Positions 45,688 to 57,627 are shown, counted from the first letter of the stretch. The stretch is DNA of 64,000 nt from Nicotiana tabacum (GCF_000715075.1 NC_134082.1:138124948-138188947), one strand, 5' to 3'. The notes: generated by a model not told the origin, from the sequence alone. A program made the numbers and translations.

Positions 45688-46635
45688 TCAAAGTTTAAAG
45701 AAGCAGAAATGGGGGAAATGAGGCGTTAACTCATAAAATGACTGACCAGGTCGTTACGTACGCGAACTCGTGCACACTGGCGTGAACGCGATGCTCATTC
45801 CTCAGCAACCTATGCGAATGTGTCTGAGAACATATGAATGCGTAGAAAAACTTGACCTAGCCATTAGACATCCTTATGAAATCGCGATAGCGATTCTTGC
45901 TTCGTGATCGCAATTAAAAAAAACAGATACCCTAACTTTGCAGAACCAACAATGAAAAATGAATGAAAAATAGTCCGAAATCAATCTGAAACATGCCCGA
46001 GCCTCTTGGGACCCCGTCCGAACATGCCAACAAGTCCCATAACATAATATAGACCTACTCGAGGCCTCAAATCATGCTACAACATCAAATTGTCGAATCG
46101 CACCTCAAATCGAGCTTAATGTACTTTGAACTTTTCAATTTCCATAACCGATGCCGAAACATAGCATATCAACCCAGAATTAGCCCATATTTTGCATACA
46201 AGTCCCAAGTTACATAACGAAGCTATACCAACTCCTGAAAACACAATCCAATCCATATAACCACAAAGTCAACTCACAGTCAAACTTTTGAACTTCCCAA
46301 AACCTTCAAATTTCCATTTTTTGCCAAATTGTGCTGAAACCTTCTAGAAACATCCAAATGCGAATTCGGTCATACGCCTGAGTCCAAAATCACCATCAGG
46401 ACCTACCAGAACTATCAAAACTTTGTTCCGGAGTTAAATTCTCAATAATTCAAACTTGGTCGACTCTTTCAACTTAAAGCTTCAACAATTAAATTCATTC
46501 TTCCAAATCGATTCCGAATAACTTGAAAACCAAACCGGCGATTCACACAAGTCAAAATACATCATACAGAGCTTCGTATGCCTGTAAATTGCACAAAAAA
46601 GTGTAAATACTCAAAACGACCGTCGGGTTGTTACA
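45688..46635 (-). repeat. Truncated 5' portion of another chromovirus LTR
   Basis: On the minus strand it begins TGTAACAACCCGACGGTCG at 46635 and runs through blocks alignable with the start of LTRs A/B (AAAGTCGACC, GGACTCAGGCGTATGACCG). It contains a GCGATAGCGATT / ATCGCGATAGCG palindromic patch at about 45840-45920, then stops at the unit B boundary. The right edge lies in a Tat-like gag, so it marks a separate insertion. Confidence 0.6.
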
Positions 46636-47220
46636 CACGCTCGGGGGGAAAGGTTTTTGCATGAACTTCTTTCAATCCAAACCCTTCAAAATTGATGGTG
46701 CCCCTAGAATTTTATCAACCCTGGAATTATAGGTTTCCACTTTCTTGTCATTTGCTTCAATCTTTTTCTCCCTCGATTCAACTCGCTTTGTTAGTTCCTC
46801 GAGCATGTTTATGATTGCGGGATCGGTCCCTGATTCATTTCTGTTTGACCGTACGAACAACTTCCTATGATGGCTCGGGCTCAAACCTGCTTGGTGCATG
46901 GTTCTGGTTTTGGAGTTATGCAATTGTAGCTTGTTGAGATTGAAACATTTTGATTATAACCCGAAGGTTGATCCCACCTTCTTCACTGCCCTATGTGCTC
47001 TGACCAGTTTATCAAATGTCTCTGCAGATGCTACTCTCAAGATAGAGGCCAAATTTGCATTAATAGGAATATGGGAACTGACGTCGATTGGGTCAAAGAC
47101 CAGGACTCCATCGTGGTCAACTAGAGGTACTTCATTCCCCGGGGCGACTATGTTGACGTTTTCGTCATGGAGACTAAGGCCATTGTTTATATGTGTGGGT
47201 GCTGCTTGAGAGTTTGACAT
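46636..47220 (-). pseudogene. gag: Tat-like gag N-terminal region, minus strand
   Basis: Starts MSNSQAAPTHINNGLSLHDE at 47220 and runs leftward through NVNIVAPGNEVPLVDHDGV. A frame break near 46940 follows, then MLEELTKRVESREKKIEAND, a short coiled coil, and RVDKILGAPSILKGLD. After a stop it reads KKFMQKPFPP and is cut by the LTR ending at 46635. The KILGAP..LKGLD..K block matches QILGVPPVIKGVDIDKYSQ of the plus-strand gag at 60740-60860, so both belong to related Tat-lineage families. The capsid core is missing. Confidence 0.7.
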
Positions 47221-47310
47221 GCTGATCTTGGAATCAAAGATACTCACTATAACAAGTATTAAATAGTGTGTGTCACGAAAGTTAGTACCAGGCAATCACT
47301 ATTATCCTTA

Positions 47311-47328
47311 GCCCCACAGTAGGCGACA
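47311..47328 (-). other. Degenerate primer-binding site region
   Basis: On the minus strand TTTGTCGCCTACTGTGGGGCTAAGG resembles the TTTGGCGCC..CCGTGGGGC leader motif I recall just after the 5' LTR in this group. It lies about 90 bases upstream of the gag start. The tRNA is not assigned. Confidence 0.4.
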
Positions 47329-47334
47329 AAGTCT

Positions 47335-48023
47335 TTACCCTAAAAACGGATAACAATTGGATTTATACATGGTTTTAAGGACACGTGATTTTACTTAGCA
47401 CAAACTGAGAAAATATGTAAATTGATATTGAAATTGACCGTAAATAGAAATAAAAGCAAACCAAAGGAAACTTATAGCTTTGGCCCTCGAGCTAGGTCGC
47501 CCTCGAACCAAATGAATATTCCACTGAAAAATATGAATAAAGTAACAGAGTATTGAGAGATTAAGATTAAGGTAGTATATTGTGTTGCTTGAATGTTATA
47601 TCTTTTACAAATGATTAGATCCCCTTTATATAGTAGGGGAGTCCTACCCTTGATACAATTCTAAATATAGTAATAAATCCCATGAGTAGCTAATTAATTG
47701 GCCTTTTCTTGATACATGCCAAGATTTCTACTGTGATCCTCGCCCGATCATAGATATTTTGGCTTTCCATTATTTGGCTTGGTAAGAGATCTTGATCGGT
47801 CTCTATCTTGGATTGTCTCGATCTTGCCCGATATCAATCTCGATCGATCTCTAGGTCACGAGCTCGGTAATCTAACTTTACATCATGGTCCGATGTAACA
47901 TGGGGTCGAACCTTGGCCTGCCACGTTCCAGTCTTGATTAGTCATACAAAATAAGAAAAGTCCGATTTGACCGTATACAAATAGAAATATATGGTGTTTG
48001 AGCTTTCCTCTATATTTGTTTCA
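47335..48023 (-). repeat. Short LTR of the minus-strand Tat-like element
   Basis: The minus strand reads from TGATGAAACAAATATAG (start near 48023) through GATCGAGA-type repeats to a promoter-like CCCTACTATATAAAGGGG and then an ATTCAAGCAACACAATA leader. The left edge is uncertain within about 30 bases. Only one LTR is present. Confidence 0.5.
47624..47632 (-). promoter_or_regulatory. Putative TATA box of the short LTR
   Basis: TATATAAAG on the minus strand, set in CTCCCCTACTATATAAAGGGG, a strong plant TATA context. Confidence 0.6.
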
Positions 48024-48590
48024 TCAGTTCATCCTTGTAATTCATGTAAACCACAAAACTTTGTACATTTTTGGGAGGAATGTTTTTTAGTTTGGGCCTA
48101 GTTTAATAGCTAGGAGACTGAAATATGGTGAACAAGAGATTTTATGACCTTTACTGAACATATTAAGATCAGTTGAAAGATTGAAAATACAGAAATTCAG
48201 ACTTCAGAAAGCTTCAAGGAATGAAAATACTTATATTCTCTCACCTTTTGAACTTAGCATTGACGTGGAAACTTAGTCCAGTTTTCCTTCTCTTTTTGGG
48301 GTGGGTGGAGGCGGGAGATCGGAGGGATATTACTCTCTTCAGTGTGTGTGTATGTATATATGTATATCCCTCCCAGGTGGTCTCCAGAGATTATTGGGTT
48401 ACTTTGCTGTTTCCTATGGGGCTATAAAAATTTTCACTAACTAAATAAAGAGGCCAGAGAATGGTTCATAGGTCCTGACTGGAAGTTGGTATTCTGCTTC
48501 TTCATGTGTTGTTCATTTTTCCCTCTTATGTAGCTATTTTACTCTTCTTGTCTCAGGTGCGCGTGTCTCTTCGATTATTCAAATTGCCAC
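48024..48590. other. Stretch with no recognised transposon or gene
   Basis: About 570 bases with no visible relation to the LTR families around it. It has a GTGTGTGTATGTATATATG microsatellite near 48341 and a TTCTTGTCTCAG followed by GTGCGCGTG (near 48550-48560), which resembles an intron end. The 68-codon frame at 48221-48427 has no recognisable motif. It could be original intergenic sequence or a decayed gene fragment. Confidence 0.4.
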
Positions 48591-49305
48591 AATAAGAATT
48601 CCCTTTGTGTTGCTTAATAGAAAAAAGAATGATCCTTTATTTTGTGCATTTACCAATGGTATTTGTATTGGTGGTGAAATGACGTTACACGTGAAATATT
48701 GGAATGCTGACATGACATGACACGTGGAATAGTGATATAGTGACAAGTGACATTCTCAATTGATAGAATTAACTGAGAAGAGAAGTCACAAGGAGAAATA
48801 CTCACGAGACGGAACATAAAAGAGAACCAGGCCTAACAGTTGGCAAAGAATAGACAAGGATAGAATGAATAAAGAACAAAAAGAGGGAAAGGTAGATTAA
48901 CGGGAAATAAATAAGGAAGGGGAATCAGAATAGTTATGGGAAATTTATAGCAATAAATATGCCAATTATAGATATCCGAGATAATGAGCAATCAATATCA
49001 TTAATGCCCATAATCTACCCAAATTATGTGGGAAAAACCGTTACTATTGTACATTCCTATGTAAGGGCACATAATTTTATTTTTAGGGACAGATCTGAAG
49101 CAATATTGAAATATACTCTTTACTTTTCTACTTTCTCGAAATTCTCAATCATGATTTTGCAATTTGTCCATTAATCAATTCCTCTGCCATTCTTATTATT
49201 TTCCTTAAATATCATTGTGAAAGCGAAGTAAAACTTGGTTATCAATAATTCGTTTTATGCTCAATTTAGATTTTGACCAAGAAACATATTTTTGGTTAAA
49301 AAAAT
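48591..49305 (+). repeat. Probable 5' LTR/leader of plus-strand element E5
   Basis: AT-rich sequence leading up to a primer-binding site at 49306, so it should contain the 5' LTR of E5. It includes GACATGACACGTGG-type ACGTG boxes near 48700-48725. I could not define the left edge, and no second LTR is in the window. Confidence 0.4.
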
Positions 49306-49323
49306 TGGTTTCGTTGCCGGAAA
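49306..49323 (+). other. Degenerate tRNA-Asp primer-binding site (E5)
   Basis: TGGTTTCGTTGCCGGAAA matches TGGCGCCGTTGCCGGGGA, the Asp-tRNA primer site common in Tat/Athila elements, at about 14 of 18 positions. It lies upstream of a plus-strand gag once E4 is removed. Confidence 0.6.
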
Positions 49324-49498
49324 TCTGATAATCTTTTCACTTTCCAAATTCTCCTTATGACAAACAATTATGTCAATTGTCAAGGACAATTACCAACTAA
49401 ATCAACAGGAGGGAGGAACGCCACTAATCTTTTCACCACAAGAATCTCCTCGAAAGTCCCGAGAAGGAATACTTCAAAGATCAAAATCACATACGAAT

Positions 49499-49503
49499 GA
49501 TCA
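49499..49503. repeat. Target-site duplication GATCA, left copy
   Basis: Precedes the E4 LTR at 49504; matched by GATCA at 60561-60565. Confidence 0.92.
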
Positions 49504-50219
49504 TGTCACGACCCAAATTTTCCACCCTAGGAAGTCGTGATGGCACCTAATAGTAAAAGCTAGGCAAGCCAATTATTCCAAATAGTTAACCCTTTTCATT
49601 TTTAATCCCTTAACAATTGTGCGTTAACATTTTATAAACAACGGAAATAATAAAATGGAAGAATGAAATGTAACAATTTAAAATAATACCGATACAGATC
49701 CATAAATATAAGCTACTCAGAACTGGTGTCACAATGTCACAGACTATCTAAGAATACTACAAATAGGGTCTGAGCAAAATAGATACATGTCTGTCTCTGA
49801 AATAGTAAAGAACAGAAGAAAAACTAGATATGAAGGGGATGCTAAGGCCTGCGAACGCCTGCAGGACTACCTCGGGTCGCCTGATAGGCTAAAGTCAGCA
49901 ACCTCATTGTGGTCCAAAGGCTGAAGCACCGGGATTTGCACAAAGTGTAGAGTGTAGTATCAGCACAACTGACCCCATGTGTTGGTAAGTGTCTAGGCTA
50001 ACCTTGACGAAGTAGTGACGAGTATAGGACAAGACTACCAAATAAACCTGTGTAGTTATATCATATACAATAATTAATAATGACAGAAATTAGCAGTTAA
50101 AGATGGGAAGGGTAAACATGCTGCGGGGAATATCAAGTACAAACAAAAATTTAGTAAAGAAGTGAAAGGAAGACGAAAATTCAACTGTAAGCAAGAATAA
50201 GGAAATCAGTGACAAGTGC

Positions 50220-50680
50220 ACAGCATCACCCTTCGTGCTTTTACTCTCATCTTCACCATAAGAATCAATATAATTGACACGGCATCACCCTTCATGATTT
50301 TACCTCACATAATCATGACACGGAATTATCCTTCGTGCATTATCACTCATATCATGGCACGACATTTTACATCGTGCGGCACGACATCACCCTTCGTGAT
50401 TTTACCTCACAATATCGACAAAACATCACCCTTCATGCATTAACACTCTCAAAATCATGCACAATATCACCCTTCGTGCTTTACACTCTTCCTCACCCAA
50501 GCAACAATCACAAATCAATTTGGGCAAGGGAAGTAATAATATCACAATAAAATCCCGGCAAGGGAGCAATAACATAACAACAATATCCCTGCAAGGGAAA
50601 AAATATCATGATTAATAACATCATGGAAAGGGAGATAATAATAAAGGCAATAACATCCCGGCAAGGGAGACAATATCATA
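50220..50680 (-). repeat. Minisatellites in E4 3' LTR
   Basis: Six to seven degenerate ~40-base units built on GGCATCACCCTTCGTGCTTT (50220-50490), then four to five ~30-base units built on ATCCCGGCAAGGGAG (50550-50680). The 5' LTR has the same arrays at about 58355-58780. Confidence 0.75.
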
Positions 50681-51494
50681 AACCTCTTATCTTTTCCACA
50701 ATTACTTCACAACTCAATTCTCAACTTGAGCCAACGCTCTACAATATTCAATTTCCAATAATACTTCCACAAGCCTTGTTCAACAATAGAAATCATCATA
50801 TAAAGCATTAGCAATACGAAACGGAGTCACATCAATCATTGTATAAGACTGACGGACATGCTTGACACCGACGTATAGGTACTCGTCACCACACCTATAC
50901 TTCGTACTTAACAATTAACACTTAGCAAATAAGACACAACTCCTAATCCCTCATGCTAAGGTTAGACCAAACACTTACCTCAATGCCACGAACACAATTC
51001 AAGCCACAACTACCGCTTTACCTCTTGTTTCCACCACCAATTCGCTTGTATCTAGCCACAATTGACTTATAGAAATCAATAAATGCTAAATGAATCAATT
51101 CTAATGCATGGAAATAGGTTTTCTAAATATTTCCCCAAAAAGTCAAAAATTGACCTCGGTCCCACATGGTCAAAACCTGAGGTTCGAACAAAAACACGAC
51201 TACCATTCACCCACGAACTCAAATATATAATTTGTTTTGAAATCGGACCTCAAATTGAGGTCCAAATTCCCAAGAATTGAAAATCCTAAGTTCTACCCAA
51301 AACACCCAATTTCCCCCATGAAAACCCTTGATTTTGAATTAAAATCATGTGAAAAGATGTTATGGATTAAAGAAAATGAGTTAGAAACGACTTACAGTTG
51401 ATTTGGAGAAGAACTTTTCTTTAGAAAATCGCCCAAGAGAGCTTAGGGTTTGAGAGAGTTTGAAAAATGAAGTAAAATCCGTCTAAGTCCTAAT

Positions 51495-51740
51495 TAAGTG
51501 GTCGCAGATGTCGCAATTGCGACCAGGGTTCGCAATTGCGAACCCCTTCAGGACCTGTTGCCTTCGCATTTGGGAGGGATTAGGCGCATTTATGACACAG
51601 CCCTATTCGCATTTGCGATAAAAGGGTCGCATTTGCGACCAAGGCCTGCCCTGTCTAGGTTTGCATTTGCGACGCCTAGTCGCAATTCCCATGCCTGAGG
51701 ACTTCGAAATTGCAAATCCTGGTCTCACAATTGCAAGATC
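51495..51740 (-). repeat. TCGCAATTGCGA palindrome cluster, E4 3' LTR
   Basis: Repeated TCGCAATTGCGA (perfect 12-base palindrome) and TCGCATTTGCGA variants, at least eight half- or full sites in 245 bases. On the minus strand it is followed by a leader-like TCAAACTCTCTCAAACCC stretch. The 5' LTR copy is at 59590-59840. Confidence 0.75.
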
Positions 51741-52452
51741 TGAGGCCTGGGCAATAATACCAGATACTAGAAACTTTTCCTAAGTCTAATTTCACTCTGT
51801 GGCCTATCCAAAACTCACCGAGCCCTCGGTGCTCCAAACCAAACATGCAAGCAAGCCCAAAAACATTATAGACTTGCTCGTGTAATCAAATTATCAAAAT
51901 AACATCAACAACTATGAATTATACCTCAAATTCATCGAATCTCTCAAGAACATTGAAATTACTATTTTCTCAAATAAAGGTCTGATTTATACCAAACAAA
52001 CCCCGATTCTTACCAAACTTCACATATTCAACTTAATTATTATTTCAAACGTGTACCGGGCTCCGGAACCAAGATACAGGCCTGATAACATCAAGAAATT
52101 ACATCAAATCACTTCTAAAACCCTTTATATTTTCCAAAAAATAATTTTATTTAAAAATTTATTTCTCGGGCTTAGGACCTCGGAATTTGATTCCGAGCAT
52201 ACTCCTAATTCCCATATTTTACTATGGACCCTTTGAAATAGTCATATCACGGGTCCGAGTCCTTTTACGAAGAATGCTAAACAAAGACAATTTTAATCAA
52301 TTTTAAAGTTCATTTTCCTTATTTTAATTAGTTTTCACATAAAAGCTTTCTAGAACTGTGCATGCAAATCGAGGTGAGATAAAAAGAGGTTTTAAGGCCT
52401 CGAAACACAGAATTTACTTTCAAAACGAGTGATGACCTTTTGGGTCATCACA

Positions 52453-52510
52453 TTCTCCACCTCTAAAACAATTGTTCGTCCTCGAACGGACATAAGAAAA
52501 GTGCCTGAGT
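52453..52510 (-). other. Polypurine tract of E4
   Basis: On the minus strand GAGGACGAACAATTG then TTTTAGAGGTGGAGAA runs up to the LTR start. The GAGGACGAA block also precedes the polypurine tract of the Tekay element at 15321. Confidence 0.75.
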
Positions 52511-53780
52511 CGGAGAAAAGATGGGGATATCGGCTCCGCATATCGGACTCAGACTCCTAGGTAGTTGCCTCGGCAGGCTGACCTCTCTACTAAACACGAA
52601 AAGAAGGGAAACTCTTCGATATCAACTGACGAACCTACCGATTTAGAATAGCTTCCGGATCCTCCTCATAGGACAAGTCCTTGTCCAACTAGACAGTGGT
52701 GAAGTCTAACACATGGGATGGATCGCTGTGATACTTCCAAAGCATGGACACATGAAACACTGGATGCATGACTGCTAAACTCGGCGGCAATGAAATTCTG
52801 TAAGCCACATCTCCCACTCGATCAAGAATCTCAATTGGGCCAATGAATCCAGGGCTTAGCTTGCCCTTCTTTCCAAATCTCATCACGCCTTTCATAGGCG
52901 ATACCCGAAGCAACACCAGCTCGCCGACCATGAATGCTACATCATGAACCTTACAGTCGGCATAACTCTTTTTCCTAGACTGAGCTGTACAAAGCCTATC
53001 CTGAATGATCTTGACCTTGTCCAAAGTATCCTGTACTAGATCTGAACCCAACAACTGAGCCTCTTTCGGCTCAAACCATCCACCCGTTGACTGACACCGC
53101 CTACCATATAAATCCTCATAAGGAGCCATCTGGATGCTCGACTGGTAGCTATTGTTGTAGGCAAACACTGCTAAAGGCAAGAACTGATCCCACGAGACTC
53201 CAATGGCAATAACACAAGTTCAAAGCATATCCTTCAAAATCTAAATAGATTCTCGGACTGCCATTCCGTCTGAGAATGAAATGCTGCGCTCATCTCGACC
53301 CGTGTGCCCAACTCACGCTGAACTTCCCTCCAGAATGTGAGGTAAACTGCATACCTCGGTCCGAAATTACAGACATGGGCACACCATGAAGACGAACAAT
53401 CTCCCGGATATAGATCTCAGCTAACCTCTCGGAAGAATAGGAGACTGCTCTGGGAATAAAATGTGTTGACTTGGCCAGTCTATCAATAATAACCCACATC
53501 ATACTGAATTTCCTCTAAGTCCGTGGGAGTCCAACAATGATGTCCATAGTGATATGCTCCCACTTCCACTCAAGAATCTCAATCTTTTAGAACAAACCAC
53601 CAGGTCTCTGATGCTCGTACTTTACCTGCTGACAATTCAAACATCGAGCCACATACGCAACAATATCTTTCTTTATCCTCCTCCACAAATAATTCTACCG
53701 CAAGTCCTGATATATCTTAGCGGCACTCGGGTGAATAGAGTACCGGGGCCTATGGGCCTCCTCTAGAATCAACTCTCAAA
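52511..53780 (-). pseudogene. pol: E4 integrase with degenerate chromodomain tail
   Basis: Minus-strand blocks in order: core start near 53515-53550 (FIVGLPRT type, with a stop), WVIIDRLAKSTHFIP, REIVRLHGVPMSVISDRGMQFTS with the second Asp intact (about 53370), then a broken stretch. From 53180 come FAYNNSYQSSIQMAPYEDLYGRRC, FMVGELVLLRVSPMKGVMRFGKKGKLSPGF and HPVFHVSMLWKYHSDPSHV. Past the stop at 52689 the chromodomain-like region (52520-52690) is recognisable but carries several stops. Non-functional. Confidence 0.85.
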
Positions 53781-53979
53781 AGTCCATCCACATTAGGCAC
53801 ACAAATACGATCCTACATCCTCAAAACTCCATCATCTCCAACTATAACCTGCTTGGCACCTCCATGCCGCACTGTGTCCCTAAGGACACACAAATGAGCA
53901 TCATACTACCGATCTTGGATGCGCTCAAATAATAAAGAATGAGCGACTGTGCAAGCTATCACACGACTGGGCTCAGAAA

Positions 53980-54600
53980 TATCCAACTTCACGAACTGAT
54001 TGGCTAAAGCCTTAACATTTAAAGCAAGTGGTCTCTCACTGACCTAAATATACGTAAGACTGCCCATACTGGCCGACTTTCTACTCAAAGCATCAACCAC
54101 CACATTGGCCTTTCCCGGATGATATAAGATGGTGATATCATAGTCTTTCAATAGCTTCAACCACCTCCTCTGCCTCAAATTTAGCTCCTTCTGCTTGAAC
54201 AAGTACTGCAAACTCTTGTGATCTGTGAACACCTCACATGACACGCCATACAAATAGTACCTCCAAATCTTCAGCACATGAACAATGGCTGCTAATTACA
54301 AATCATGAACTGGATAATTCTTCTCATGAATCGTCAACTGTCGCGAAGCATAAGCAATGACCTTGCCATCCTGCATCAACACTACACGAAGTTCAATACG
54401 AGATGCGTCACAATAAACGGTATATGGCCCTGAACCTGTGGGCAAAACCAATACCGGCACCGTAGTCAAAGCAGTCTTGAGCTTTTGAAAGCTCGCCTCA
54501 TACTCGTCCGACCACCTAAAATAGGCACCCTTCTGGGTCAACCTGGTCATCGGGGCTGCAATTAATGAAAACCCCTCCACAAATCGACGCTAATAGCCTG
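53980..54600 (-). pseudogene. pol: E4 RNase H
   Basis: Minus-strand [21 protein letters not shown] (54380-54430; GC of the usual GLGCVLMQ lost), [17 protein letters not shown], one break near 54290, then [21 protein letters not shown] and [19 protein letters not shown]. It follows RT collinearly. Confidence 0.85.
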
Positions 54601-55252
54601 CCAATCCCAAGAAACTCTAGATCTCTGTAGCTGATGCGGGTCTTGGCCAGTTCTTGACTGCCTCTATCTTCTTCGGATCCATATGAATACCCTCTGATGA
54701 AACAATGTGACCCAAGAATCCAACTGAACTAAACCAGAACTCACACTTTGAAAACTTAGCATACAACTGACTATCTCGCAAAGTCTAAAGAACAACTATC
54801 AGATGTTGCTCATGCTCATCCCGGCTGCCGGAATAGATCAAAATATCATCAATGAAAACTAGCACGAATGAATCCAAGTAAGGCTTAAACAATCGGTTCA
54901 CCAAGTGCATGAAAGCTGTTGGGGCATTTGTCAACCCGAATGACATCACCAAAAACATATAATGCTTGTACCGAGTGTGGAAAGCTATCTTAGGGACATC
55001 GGATGTCCTAATCCTCAACTGATGGTAGCTAGATCTCAAATCAATCTTCAAAAACATTTTAGCACCTTGAAGCTGATCAAGCAAATCATCAATCCTCGGC
55101 AATGGATACTTATTCTTGATTGTGACCTTGTTCAACTACCGGTAATCTATACACATCCTCATCGATCCGTCCTTCTTCTAAACAAACAATATTGACGCAC
55201 CCTAAAGCAAGATACTAGGTCTAATAAAGCCCTTATCAAGCAAGTTTTACAG
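54601..55252 (-). pseudogene. pol: E4 reverse transcriptase
   Basis: The minus-strand frame 55135-54785 reads [47 protein letters not shown] and an intact FIDDILIYS (about 54833-54862). Flanking parts (the [15 protein letters not shown] block near 55180-55230, and the FLGHIVS and FLGL..YYRR blocks near 54590-54730) are present but contain stops. Confidence 0.85.
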
Positions 55253-55972
55253 CTACTCCATCAATTTTTTCAACTCAGGCGAGGCCATACGATATGGCGG
55301 GACAGTAATGGGCTGAGTGCCCGGAGCCAAATCAATGCAGAAGTCAATATCCCTATCGGGTGGCATACCCGGCAAGTCTGAAGGAAATGCCTCAGGAAAC
55401 TCACGAACAATAGGCACAGAATCCATAGAAGGAACCTCAGCACTAGAATCACGAATATAAGCCAAATAGGCCAAACACCCCGTCTCGACCATACGCCGAG
55501 CCTTCATATATGAGATAACCCTACAGGTAGAATGACTAGGAGTCCCTCTCCACTCTAGAAAAGGTAAAACCAGCAAGGCTAAGGTCACAGTCTTGGCATG
55601 ATAGTCCAAGATAGCGTGGTAAGGTGATAACCAATCCATCACCAATATGACATCAAAATCAACCATGTCCAAAAGTAACAAATCTACTCGAGTCTCAAGA
55701 CCCCCAATCACAACTATACATGAATGATGGAAACAATCTACCACAATAGAATCACCCACCGGTGTAGATACATATACAGGAGCACTCAAAGAATCACTAA
55801 GCATGACTAGATACAGTGCAAAATAAGATGACACATAGGAGTACGTAGATCTTGGATCAAATAGAACTGAAGCATCTCTACTACAAACCAAAATAGTACA
55901 TGTGATAACTACATTGGATGCCTCAGCCTCAGGCCTGGCTGGAAGAGCATAACACAGGTTGGGCCCCACCAC
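55253..55972 (-). pseudogene. E4 protease
   Basis: A 239-codon minus-strand frame covers the end of gag, the protease and the RT lead-in. The active-site motif reads DPRSTYSYVSS in place of DPGST, a Gly-to-Arg change next to the catalytic site that should inactivate it. Further blocks: MVDFDVILVMDWLSPYHAIL, VPIVREFPEAFPSDLPGMPP, QPITVPPYRMASPEL. Confidence 0.85.
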
Positions 55973-57448
55973 TCTAAACTACATCTTTGGGATGGCCTCC
56001 TATTGGCTGGCCTCCACCTCTAGCGGCCTGACCTCCACCTCTAATACCTCTACCTCCACATCTAGAACCTCTACCCCTACCTCTAGTTGGATGAGAGGGC
56101 AGTGGAACACTCAGTGCCTGAACCATGGCACGGGAACCCTGATGCTAAGATCTGCTCAGTGCTCGAGGGAAAAATCTAGCAATATGCCTTGTATCGCCAC
56201 AAGTATAACAAGCCCTCGGTTGCTGAGACTGCTGACCTTGATGGCCTAAATAACCACTCAAAAAACTCTGGAGCGGTGGTGCACTGATAGGAGCTGGTGG
56301 TGCACTATAGGGCAGCTGATCAGAATACTAAATTTGAGAACCACGGCTACCTGGAGCACCGTGAGAAGCCTAAAGTGCTGAATGAAATGGTCCGGAAGGA
56401 TGGCCCCTACCAAAAGAATCTCTTCCTCCAGATGAGGCACCACTGAACCTACCCGAATGACGAGGCCTCTTGTCAGACCACTGACCACTCCCCTGTGATA
56501 GAACCATCTCAACTCTCCTAGCCACATTGGCCGTATCCTGAAAATAAATCTCGCTCCTTGTCTCCTTAGCCATCTGCAATCGAATAGGCTGAATGAGTCC
56601 CTCAATGAACCTCCTCACTCTCTCTCTCTCTCTCTCGGTGGGAAGTATAAGAAGAGCATGACGGGCCAAGTCAATAAATCTGGTCTCGTAATGAGTAACA
56701 ATCATAGAACCCTGCTGGAGACGCTCAAACTGCCTCCGATAGTTCTCCCTATAAGTGATAGGAAGAAACAATAATCTAGACAAATAATAAACTCTCCACC
56801 AAGTCTTGGCGGATCCAGACAAACGAAAAGCAGCAAAGTCGACCCCATTGGTCTCCACTATCCCATGTTACGTAGAACCTCATGACAACTTTCCAAATAA
56901 TCTTGGGGATCCTCCATAGATGTACCACCAAAAGTAGTAGTGAATAGCTTGGTGAACCTATCCAATCTACACAAGGCACCAACAGACATAGCTGGCCCTT
57001 CTCCGATCTGTGCCACAACACCAGGCTAAACTACCCCAACTGGCTGAGCTGCTAGAGTCTGAAATTGGGGAGCCATCTGCTTAGGAGTGCGAGTAGCAAG
57101 AGTTTGGGCTCCTTCTACAGCCTGAGAGACGGATGGTGCTACAGGAAGCAAGCCTACATGGGCTACACTATCCATAAGGCCCACTAGACGGACCAGAGCA
57201 TCCTGAAATACCGGGGTGGCGATGAACCCCTCCGGGACCTGAGCTGGTCTTGTTGGAACTGTCTAGGTTGGAACCTCATTGTCAAACTCAACTTGAGGCT
57301 CTACCACTGGTGTTGCTGCTCGAGCTCTGGGCTGAGCCCTACCTCTACCTCGAGCCCTAGCACGGCCTCGACCTCTGCCCCTTGTAGGAGCTGCTGCTGG
57401 TGGCTCGGGCTGCTAGTCAGCTGATGAAGCGGTACATGTTCTCACCAT
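55973..57448 (-). pseudogene. gag: E4 gag
   Basis: The minus-strand frame starts MVRTCTASSAD at 57448 and meets a stop 12 codons in. It then has a Pro/Arg/Gly-rich region (TRGRGRGRARARGRGRAQPR) and a capsid domain, FAAFRLSGSAKTWWRVYYLS to RRFIEGLIQPIRLQMAKE (56520-56840). A knuckle follows at about 56170-56215, CYTCGDTRHIARFF, whose last Cys is Phe, and then a GRGRG-rich tail. A CT microsatellite at 56618-56636 gives an RERERER run in the capsid. Confidence 0.85.
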
Positions 57449-57627
57449 CTATGAAAGAACAGAGTGGAAGTTCAATTAGCATTGAGAAATCCAGTCGCAC
57501 GACAGAAAAGAATAGATGTGAAGTTTTTCCTAACTCTGTAGCCTTTGGGGATAAATACAAACATCTCCGTACCAATTCCTCGGACTCTACTAAGCTTGTT
57601 CGTAAATTGTGAGACCTAAGCAACCTA

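Larger units (their letters stand above)
49504..52452 (-). repeat. 3' LTR of E4
   Basis: The plus strand runs from TGTCACGACCC to GGGTCATCACA. On the minus strand the LTR starts with a perfect-stem hairpin, TGATGACC-CAAA-GGTCATCA. It contains a CATCACCCTTCGTGC minisatellite (50220-50490), a CCCGGCAAGGGAG repeat (50550-50680) and a GCGA cluster (51495-51740). No gene is seen. Confidence 0.92.

Noticed and set aside
48959..49174. 71-codon frame in the E5 LTR region
   Set aside because: AT-rich sequence leading to the primer-binding site, with no recognisable motif.
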